Below the pieces are notes generated by a model that was not told the DNA's origin, did no database searches, and saw nothing but the letters and a program-made list of their open reading frames with translations. DNA of 64,000 nt from Ruminococcus sp. (lineage in GTDB: Bacteria; Bacillota; Clostridia; Oscillospirales; Ruminococcaceae), in contig NZ_JAFUAG010000004.1 in assembly GCF_017464355.1 (NCBI RefSeq), positions 62,001 to 126,000 on the forward strand, given 5' to 3'. Positions 58,580 to 64,000 of this stretch are shown one piece after another (the first letter of the stretch is position 1; each line of letters starts with the position of its first letter). The translations under genes and the position numbers were made by a program.

Positions 58580-59584
58580 ATGACCAAAATCGAACTTCAT
58601 AAGTATGTGGAAGAAAGCACTGGGAATGAAAGCAACATCTGCCAGATAAGTGCCGTGAAAAACGGCGGGATAGTCTACAGTGACAGCTGGCGGGGGTTCA
58701 CCCAAAGCAGCGCTGCGAATGTCAATTCTGTTACAAAAGGTATAATGGCTTTACTCACAGGTATAGCCCTGGACAAAGGCTTCATAAAAAGCACGGGACA
58801 GAAGGTGATGGAATTCTTCCCGAATTATACTGTTAAACGGGGAGAAAAGACCATCTATGATGTGACAGTTGAACATCTTCTTACCATGACCGCCCCCTAC
58901 AAATACCGCAGTGAACCCTGGACAAAGGTATGCACTTCCCCTGACTGGACAAAGGCCGCCCTTGACCTGCTGGGCGGTAAAAAGGGCATAACGGGGGAAT
59001 TCAAGTACGCTACCCTGGGTATACAGATATTAGCGGGCATAATCGAAAATGCCTCTGGCATGAAGTGCATCGACTTCGCCAATGAGTTCCTGTTTGGACC
59101 GCTGGATATCCCGAAACACAAGATACACGGCGAATCAAGCAAGGAAGACCAGTTCAATTTTATCATGAACAAACTGCCCATGGACAACGAGTGGTACTCA
59201 GACCCGCAGGACACAGTGACAGCGGGCTGGGGTCTGACGCTTTCTGCCAATGACATGGCTAAGATAGGCTATATGCTCATAAATAAGGGCATTTACGGCG
59301 GCAGGCAGGTACTTTCGGAGGAATGGATAAAACAAATGACCGCACCGAAAGTTCAGCTGGATAAAAAGTTCGGGAATATGCAGTATTGTTACCTGTGGTA
59401 CCTGCCCCGAAAGAACAGCAAGGCGTTTGCAGCCATTGGCGACTTCGGGAACATCATCTATGCGGACCCTGAAAAAGACATAGCTGTAGGCATAACCGGA
59501 ACTTTCAAGCCAAGGATATTTGACAGAGTTGATTTTATCGAGAAAAATGTGATACCTCTTGTCGAAAGCCTGTGGTACAAGTAA
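58580..59584 (+). CDS. Serine hydrolase of the beta-lactamase/class C family
   Basis: A 334-aa protein of the PBP-like/EstB family. The nucleophile motif SxxK is SVTK (Ser50-Lys53). The second motif is KYAT at about 137-140 instead of the usual YxN, and no KTG is present; GITGTF near the end may replace it. GWGLTLSANDMAKIGYMLI is the family's conserved middle. No signal peptide is visible, so it is cytoplasmic. GGAGG precedes the ATG. It probably hydrolyses an ester or peptide bond; beta-lactam resistance is unlikely. A terminator follows. Confidence 0.88.
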   Translation: MTKIELHKYVEESTGNESNICQISAVKNGGIVYSDSWRGFTQSSAANVNSVTKGIMALLTGIALDKGFIKSTGQKVMEFFPNYTVKRGEKTIYDVTVEHLLTMTAPYKYRSEPWTKVCTSPDWTKAALDLLGGKKGITGEFKYATLGIQILAGIIENASGMKCIDFANEFLFGPLDIPKHKIHGESSKEDQFNFIMNKLPMDNEWYSDPQDTVTAGWGLTLSANDMAKIGYMLINKGIYGGRQVLSEEWIKQMTAPKVQLDKKFGNMQYCYLWYLPRKNSKAFAAIGDFGNIIYADPEKDIAVGITGTFKPRIFDRVDFIEKNVIPLVESLWYK

Positions 59585-59592
59585 ATCAAGCT

Positions 59593-59624
59593 ATCCCTCG
59601 TATGTATTTACGGGGGATTTTTTT
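59593..59624 (+). terminator. Intrinsic terminator after the serine hydrolase gene
   Basis: 10-bp stem ATCCCTCGTA with TACGGGGGAT (one G-U pair) followed by seven T. Confidence 0.9.
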
Positions 59625-59659
59625 CGGGGCACAGCCATGATAATTTTTTCAGAAAAATG

Positions 59660-59688
59660 ATGACAAGGAAGAAAAAATGTGCTATAAT
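59660..59688 (+). promoter_or_regulatory. Sigma-A promoter of the Dabb-radA unit
   Basis: ATGACA and a perfect TATAAT separated by 17 bp, 54 bp before the Dabb gene. Confidence 0.72.
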
Positions 59689-59741
59689 ATATGGGTATAA
59701 AAACAGTGCCCTTAATGGGCGGGATATCGGAGGATAATAAA

Positions 59742-60032
59742 ATGATAAGACACATTTGTATGTTCAGATTAAAGAACGAAAACAAAGCTGAGTATGTAAA
59801 AGAGTTTTGCGAGAGGGCTGTGAGCCTGAAAACTCTTCCCCAGCTGAAAAGATATGAGGTAGTCACCAACGATGAGCGCACACCCGACAGCAACTATGAT
59901 GTTTCGCTGATATTCGATTTTGACAGCGTGGAAGACCTGAATGCTTACCAGACCTCGCCGACACATATCGAGTTCGGAAAATTTGTGGCTACGGTCAAGG
60001 AAGAAAGAGCCTGCATAGACTACGAGTTCTGA
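59742..60032 (+). CDS. Dabb-domain (stress-responsive alpha/beta barrel) protein
   Basis: A 96-aa dimeric ferredoxin-like barrel protein. MIRHICMFRLKNE holds the characteristic His near the N-terminus; YDVSLIFDFDSVEDLNAYQT and PTHIEFGKFV complete the family pattern. Dabb proteins range from polyketide cyclases to stress proteins, so the reaction is not predictable. CGGAGG precedes the ATG at 59742. radA follows by 8 bp and is likely co-transcribed. Confidence 0.9.
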   Translation: MIRHICMFRLKNENKAEYVKEFCERAVSLKTLPQLKRYEVVTNDERTPDSNYDVSLIFDFDSVEDLNAYQTSPTHIEFGKFVATVKEERACIDYEF

Positions 60033-60040
60033 GGGATAAA

Positions 60041-61417
60041 ATGGCTAAGGTAAAAACGACATATGTCTGCTCTAACTGCGGATATGAAACAAGCAAATGG
60101 AACGGTAAATGCCCCGATTGCGGCGAGTGGAACACCTTTGAAGAGGTGGAGGTGCAGGTCTCGGCAAGGACGGGCGGCAAGGCGAAAAGCGCCGCTATCA
60201 AGGACGTTTCTGACAGTATTTTAGGGATAAACTCCGTCGATGCCAGCCACCGTGAGATACGTTATGACACAGGCATGAAAGAGCTTGACCGTGTGCTTGG
60301 CGGTGGTCTTGTAAAGGGTTCGCTGGTGCTGCTGGGCGGTGAGCCCGGCATAGGTAAATCTACCATGCTTTTACAGATCTGCCAGACCATGGGCGATGAC
60401 CATACTATATTATATGTATCGGGAGAGGAGTCGGCAAGGCAGATCAAACTCAGGGCAAACAGACTTGGGGTAGACAGCGAGAACCTCTACCTGCTGGCTG
60501 AAACTGACGCGGAGAGCATTTGTGCGGCCATAACCAAGGAAAAGCCCGAGATAGTTATCATCGACTCCATACAGACCATGAGCATAAGCGGCATGACCTC
60601 GGCGCAGGGATCAATTACACAGGTGAGGGAATGCACCAACCTCTTCATGCGGACGGCCAAGTCTGAAGAGATACCTATCTTTATAGTAGGCCATGTCAAC
60701 AAAGACGGCGCCATTGCAGGCCCCAAGGTAATGGAGCATATCGTGGACTGTGTGCTGTACTTTGAGGGTCAGCGCAACATGACCTACAGGATACTCAGGG
60801 CGGTGAAGAACCGTTTCGGCTCCACCAACGAGATAGGTGTATTTGAAATGGTGGACAGCGGACTTCAGGAGGTTGACAACCCCTCCATGCTCATGCTTGA
60901 GGGAAGACCACTGAATGTATCCGGCAGCTGTGTGGCCTGTGTCATGGAAGGCTCGCGGCCTATAATGGCTGAGGTGCAGGCGCTGGTTTCAAAGAGCAGC
61001 ACTTCACAGCCAAAGCGTACAGCTACGGGTTTTGATTACTACAGAATGTCCATAATACTGGCAGTGCTGGAAAAGCGGCTGGGGTACTTCTTCGGCGGGC
61101 TGGACGTCTTTATTAATATAGTAGGGGGACTTAAGCTTGATGACACCGCCGCTGACCTTACGGTTGCAATGGCGCTATACTCCAGCGTAACAGACAAAGT
61201 CGTCGATGAAAAGACCATTGCCCTGGGCGAGATAGGCCTGGGCGGAGAACTGCGCAGTATCACCCATGCCGAGCAGCGCATTCAGGAGGCACAGCGAATG
61301 GGCTTTGAAAAATGCATTATCCCCTACTACACGATGAAAAAGATAGATACTTCAAAGTATGACATAGAGATAATCGGTGCGAAGTCCATAAAGGAAGCTT
61401 TTACGCAGGTCGGTTGA
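60041..61417 (+). CDS. radA: DNA repair protein RadA (Sms)
   Basis: A helicase that extends D-loops in recombination. Zinc finger CSNCGYETSKWNGKCPDC at the N-terminus, Walker A GGEPGIGKSTM (about residues 99-109), the RadA motif KNRFGSTNEIGVFEM, and a C-terminal Lon-protease-like domain (FFGGLDVFINIVGGLKL, EIGLGGELRS). 458 aa, full length. It lies 8 bp after the Dabb gene. The next gene has its own promoter 32 bp after the radA stop. Confidence 0.97.
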   Translation: MAKVKTTYVCSNCGYETSKWNGKCPDCGEWNTFEEVEVQVSARTGGKAKSAAIKDVSDSILGINSVDASHREIRYDTGMKELDRVLGGGLVKGSLVLLGGEPGIGKSTMLLQICQTMGDDHTILYVSGEESARQIKLRANRLGVDSENLYLLAETDAESICAAITKEKPEIVIIDSIQTMSISGMTSAQGSITQVRECTNLFMRTAKSEEIPIFIVGHVNKDGAIAGPKVMEHIVDCVLYFEGQRNMTYRILRAVKNRFGSTNEIGVFEMVDSGLQEVDNPSMLMLEGRPLNVSGSCVACVMEGSRPIMAEVQALVSKSSTSQPKRTATGFDYYRMSIILAVLEKRLGYFFGGLDVFINIVGGLKLDDTAADLTVAMALYSSVTDKVVDEKTIALGEIGLGGELRSITHAEQRIQEAQRMGFEKCIIPYYTMKKIDTSKYDIEIIGAKSIKEAFTQVG

Positions 61418-61449
61418 ATGTAAATTTTTTGTTAATCTAATTTAAGCTC

Positions 61450-61478
61450 TTGACTTTTATATTGAAGTATGTTATGAT
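61450..61478 (+). promoter_or_regulatory. Sigma-A promoter of rplU-prp-rpmA
   Basis: TTGACT and TATGAT separated by 17 bp, about 99 bp before rplU. Confidence 0.8.
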
Positions 61479-61484
61479 ATTCAT

Positions 61485-61560
61485 GCCGCTTGTTTACGGT
61501 CTATTAAGTGTGCCCTGATGAAAGTCGGGTCTCCACCGTACGCAGCGAGTTCATGTAAAG
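61485..61560 (+). promoter_or_regulatory. Probable L21 ribosomal-protein leader
   Basis: The 5' leader of rplU in Firmicutes carries a conserved autoregulatory structure. Here TACGGT (61495-61500) pairs with ACCGTA (61535-61540), enclosing the GC-rich CCCTGATGAAAGTCGGG. The position matches the known L21 leader. Identity rests on context and one stem, not on a covariance search. Confidence 0.6.
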
Positions 61561-61576
61561 GCAGGTGCATATAAAG

Positions 61577-61888
61577 ATGTACGCAGTAATTGAAACAGGC
61601 GGAAAGCAGTATCAGGTAAAGGCAGGCGACGAACTGTTCATCGAGAAGCTGGAAGCTAACGCTGACGAGACTGTTACTTTTGACAAGGTAATGGCAGTTG
61701 GTTCTGATGCAGGTATCAAGGTAGGCGCTCCTTATGTTGAGGGTGCTACTGTATCCGCAAAGGTTCTCAAGAACGGCAAGGCTAAGAAGATCACAGTCTT
61801 CACCTACAAGCCCAAGAAGGGTGAGAAGAGGAAGATGGGTCACAGACAGCCTTACACCAAGGTAGTTATCGAAGCTATCAACGCATAA
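61577..61888 (+). CDS. rplU: 50S ribosomal protein L21
   Basis: Large-subunit protein binding 23S rRNA. The 103-aa product starts [20 protein letters not shown], has the [20 protein letters not shown] middle and the C-terminal [20 protein letters not shown]. The ATG at 61577 has AGGTG 9 nt upstream. First gene of the rplU-prp-rpmA operon, typical of Firmicutes. Confidence 0.98.
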   Translation: MYAVIETGGKQYQVKAGDELFIEKLEANADETVTFDKVMAVGSDAGIKVGAPYVEGATVSAKVLKNGKAKKITVFTYKPKKGEKRKMGHRQPYTKVVIEAINA

Positions 61889-61906
61889 TTCGCAGGAGGC
61901 ATCTGA

Positions 61907-62224
61907 ATGATCGCCGCGGATTTTATCAAAAATTCAAATGATATGCTCACAGGCTTCTGCGTGACGGGTCATGCAGGCATGGCTGATTTCGGGTATGATG
62001 TGTGCTGTGCAAGCGTTTCATCGGCTGTTATGATGACAGCGAACACTATCACTGAGGCTTTCAGACTTGAGGCTGATGTTGAGGTGCTGGAGAACGACAT
62101 AAAGCTCAGCATGAAAACGGCAGACGAAAATGCCGATAAGATCATAATGGGTCTGCTTATACATTTGTATAATTTAAAAGACGAATTTCCCGGGCATATC
62201 AAGCTAAACGTCAGAAATTGCTGA
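61907..62224 (+). CDS. prp: Ribosomal-processing cysteine protease Prp
   Basis: Cleaves the N-terminal extension of ribosomal protein L27. A 105-aa protein with the catalytic pair His22 ([13 protein letters not shown]) and Cys34 (DVCCASVSS), both at the positions known from Staphylococcus Prp. AGGAGG precedes the ATG. It sits between rplU and rpmA, and its substrate site is present in the adjacent rpmA product. 32 bp separate it from rpmA. Confidence 0.95.
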   Translation: MIAADFIKNSNDMLTGFCVTGHAGMADFGYDVCCASVSSAVMMTANTITEAFRLEADVEVLENDIKLSMKTADENADKIIMGLLIHLYNLKDEFPGHIKLNVRNC

Positions 62225-62256
62225 CGGCTATTACATTTAACGGAGGTGTAATTCAA

Positions 62257-62538
62257 ATGATAAAGATCTCAATGCAGTTTTTCGCTCATAAGAAAGGTAT
62301 GGGTTCTACCAAGAACGGCCGTGAGTCTGAGTCCAAGAGACTTGGCGTGAAGAGAGCTGATGGTCAGTTCGTACTGGCAGGCAACATTCTGGTTCGTCAG
62401 AGAGGTACTCACATTCATCCGGGCGAGAACGTTAAGCGTGGTTCTGATGATACTCTGTTCGCAACCAGCGACGGTATCGTAAGATTTGAAAGAATGGGTA
62501 AAGACCGTAAAAAGGTTTCGGTTTATCCTCAGGCTTAA
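62257..62538 (+). CDS. rpmA: 50S ribosomal protein L27 with Prp-cleaved leader
   Basis: L27 lies near the peptidyl-transferase centre. The precursor starts MIKISMQFF and then [21 protein letters not shown]; cleavage by Prp after Phe9 would expose the mature AHKKG end, as in Firmicutes whose leader is (M)xKLNLQFF. 93 aa. The ATG at 62257 follows GGAGGTG. A strong terminator follows the gene. Confidence 0.98.
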   Translation: MIKISMQFFAHKKGMGSTKNGRESESKRLGVKRADGQFVLAGNILVRQRGTHIHPGENVKRGSDDTLFATSDGIVRFERMGKDRKKVSVYPQA

Positions 62539-62550
62539 TTACGCGATGAC

Positions 62551-62583
62551 AAGACCCTGAGCACCTGGCTCGGGGTCTTTTTT
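62551..62583 (+). terminator. Intrinsic terminator after rpmA
   Basis: 12-bp stem AAGACCCTGAGC with GCTCGGGGTCTT (one G-U pair), 5-nt loop, T run. Confidence 0.93.
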
Positions 62584-62707
62584 AAAAGAAAAAAATTCCG
62601 ATACGATAACGCTATTTTGCATCATCGGCAATACAAATCGAAATTTTGGGATAAATAAAGATAATTATATATAAAAGAACAAGAGATAACAAATTGGAGG
62701 CTTTGAT

Positions 62708-63502
62708 ATGAAAGCAACATCGGAACTCCACAGAAATATGAGCAACTCGTTTTTTAAATTCGGACTGCTGCTGCTCATAGCAGCAATAGGAACGTTTTTC
62801 TACAAAGACCATTTCGGCTACACAAAAGTCACGTTAGTTGGAACTTACAAGGACTGCCGCGTTTATACATCATCGAAATCTCCTGAATTCAGCACTAAGA
62901 ACGTGTACTATGTAAATGCTGTTCCTGAGGACTTCACTAAGATCGAAATAGATATGGAGAGGTTCCATACTGACGAAAACTATGATATATACACCGATTC
63001 CGTTTTTCGGATACACAGCGATAAAGTAATTTACAGCGGAAGTGTCAGCTGGTCACACCTTAAGCACTTTTTCAACTACAAAAGCAACGAACTGACCGTA
63101 TACAAAACGGAAGACGGGAAGGACTTCCCTGTTTACCATGTAAATGCTGATGAAAAAGAGGCAGAGCGTGAATTCAGAAAGATACGCGCGCCCTTAGCAT
63201 GGTACTGCTTTTATGCTATAGCAGGTACTTTGGGGCTGTTCTGTCTTTTTAATGCTTACAGGCTTGCAAAGGTGGCGGCCAATTATGAAAACAAGGATTA
63301 CACATATGTCCCTGAAAACTTTCATTATTGTTCTCCCGAGGAAGCTATGGCAATGATGGCTATAGCCAGGGAAAATATAAAGGATAAAAACATGGATGCA
63401 AAGAAGGCTGCTGACCTCCTGAATAATGATTTTTCGTATTATTCAGCCGATCACAGATCTGAAAGGTACGGTCGTCGTCGTCGTTGGAGGGACGAGTTAT
63501 GA
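62708..63502 (+). CDS. Two-helix membrane protein, unknown; first of a tandem paralogous pair
   Basis: A 264-aa protein with membrane helices near residues 15-32 (FKFGLLLLIAAIGTFFY) and 160-180 (PLAWYCFYAIAGTLGLFCLF). The segment between them is outside and beta-rich, with KVTLVGTYKDCRVYTSS and DFPVYHVNADEKEAEREFRK. The tail is cytoplasmic and helical, ending in a basic stretch (ERYGRRRRWRDEL). TTGGAGG precedes the ATG. It overlaps the next gene by 4 bp. Not a family I recognise. Confidence 0.82.
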   Translation: MKATSELHRNMSNSFFKFGLLLLIAAIGTFFYKDHFGYTKVTLVGTYKDCRVYTSSKSPEFSTKNVYYVNAVPEDFTKIEIDMERFHTDENYDIYTDSVFRIHSDKVIYSGSVSWSHLKHFFNYKSNELTVYKTEDGKDFPVYHVNADEKEAEREFRKIRAPLAWYCFYAIAGTLGLFCLFNAYRLAKVAANYENKDYTYVPENFHYCSPEEAMAMMAIARENIKDKNMDAKKAADLLNNDFSYYSADHRSERYGRRRRWRDEL

Positions 63503-64000
63503 ACGCTGTGCAGGAAATGAACAGGGATCTTGGCAGATCCTTTATCAGAACGGGTATCATAATACTTGTTATAACGGTCGTGGTGCTTGCAGTCAAGTCT
63601 ATGCTGGGCTATGTCGATGTGAAAAAGTATGAGACCTTTGACAACTGTAAAGTTTCTACGGACACTCAGACAGTACGAACCAGCAGGGGCAATAAAACAA
63701 CATATTTTGTCCGTGTGGAGCAGACCACCGAAGAAGGCCGCAAACTGCTTTTTTATGAGAAAGTGCCCGTCTGGTATTATGACGATTTTACATCATATAC
63801 TGCTAAGCACGTGACTTTTTATCAGACTTCATGGGGAAGAAAATTCCCTGTAAAGAATATAGAATGCACTCAAACTCAGGCGGAGCATGAATACAGAAAG
63901 CTTGACCCTCCGATTTTTTGGTATGGTCTGTATATAGCAGGTGCAGCTATTGGTATGCTTATGCTGGCATCAGGGCTGAAAGCTTCAAAGACAGCACGTA
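63499..64000 (+). CDS. Two-helix membrane protein, paralogue of the preceding gene (partial)
   Basis: The start overlaps the previous stop (ATGA) with GGAGG 8 nt upstream. The visible 167 codons have an N-terminal helix (GIIILVITVVVLAVKSMLG), an outer region and a second helix (FWYGLYIAGAAIGMLML). GRKFPVKNI with AEHEYRKLDPPIFWYGLY aligns with KDFPVYHVN and AEREFRKIRAPLAWYCFY of the previous product, so the two arose by duplication. It runs off the right edge. Confidence 0.82.
   Translation, partial: MNAVQEMNRDLGRSFIRTGIIILVITVVVLAVKSMLGYVDVKKYETFDNCKVSTDTQTVRTSRGNKTTYFVRVEQTTEEGRKLLFYEKVPVWYYDDFTSYTAKHVTFYQTSWGRKFPVKNIECTQTQAEHEYRKLDPPIFWYGLYIAGAAIGMLMLASGLKASKTAR

Noticed and set aside
1-64000. 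CRISPR arrays, prophage, insertion sequences, tRNA and rRNA genes
   Set aside because: No regularly spaced repeats, transposase or integrase motifs, or cloverleaf/rRNA segments were recognised by eye; short tRNA-like matches cannot be fully excluded without a covariance scan.

Overview
The window looks like chromosomal DNA from a low-to-mid GC Gram-positive of class Clostridia, most likely a Ruminococcus-type member of the Oscillospiraceae. This rests on a complete spoIIIAA-AH operon, spoIIGA-sigE and spoIIP, on the Clostridia-typical order asp23-nusB-(M22)-xseA-xseB-ispA-dxs, on strong AGGAGG-type ribosome binding sites, on many TTGACA-17-TATAAT promoters, and on a secreted protein with a cohesin-like domain. 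The assignment is inferred from gene content; no tRNA, rRNA, CRISPR array, insertion sequence or prophage was recognised.

Layout. 1-4.9 kb (minus): isoprenoid and DNA-repair housekeeping operon asp23-nusB-TsaD-like-xseA-xseB-ispA-dxs, leaving the window on the left. 5.0-9.7 kb (minus): spoIIIA operon, the channel between mother cell and forespore. 9.8-15.7 kb (plus): MoxR ATPase, DUF58, transglutaminase-like membrane protein, a small membrane protein and ung. 15.7-18.2 kb (minus): BspA-type leucine-rich repeat protein and lysA. 18.4-24.4 kb (plus): DUF951 zinc-ribbon protein, prfA, an aminoglycoside-nucleotidyltransferase-like protein, Sua5-type protein, coaE, lytic transglycosylase and M18 aminopeptidase. 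24.5-26.1 kb (plus): spoIIGA-sigE. 26.1-27.9 kb (minus): double-domain PPK2 phosphotransferase. 28.1-31.9 kb (plus): coiled-coil membrane protein, lipoprotein, then a compact NAD-related operon (NrtR-like Nudix, NADAR, nadE). 31.9-36.5 kb (minus): pepT, phosphofructokinase and a chemoreceptor. 36.6-38.7 kb (plus): polysaccharide deacetylase and cohesin-like protein. 38.7-41.9 kb (minus): unusual SDR, AraC-GGDEF fusion and spoIIP. 42-48 kb: two VanY-like carboxypeptidases, pyrE and a two-component system. 48.0-48.5 kb: a small-gene/small-RNA locus. 48.7-57.8 kb: lipoprotein, heterodimeric ABC exporter, ppk1, an attenuator-controlled lipoprotein and glpK. 58-64 kb (plus): tspO, serine hydrolase, Dabb protein, radA, rplU-prp-rpmA and two tandem paralogous membrane proteins, the second cut by the right edge.

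How the genes work together. Sporulation is represented at three steps: sigma-E activation (SpoIIGA/SigE), engulfment (SpoIIP) and the SpoIIIA channel. Polyphosphate is handled by PPK1 and a PPK2-type enzyme. NAD/ADP-ribose metabolism is concentrated in one three-gene operon. Envelope remodelling is served by two D,D-carboxypeptidases, a lytic transglycosylase, a deacetylase and a histidine kinase.

The most unusual locus is at about 48.07-48.53 kb. A 33-codon hydrophobic peptide gene on the minus strand has a long predicted 5' leader, and that leader is fully opposed by a predicted plus-strand RNA of about 100 nt with its own promoter and a 17-bp terminator stem. This is the architecture of a type I toxin-antitoxin module. 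Other points worth a look: a G9-containing leader peptide followed by a terminator directly before a lipoprotein gene, a Nudix regulator gene without a standard start codon, and an SDR lacking its catalytic Tyr.
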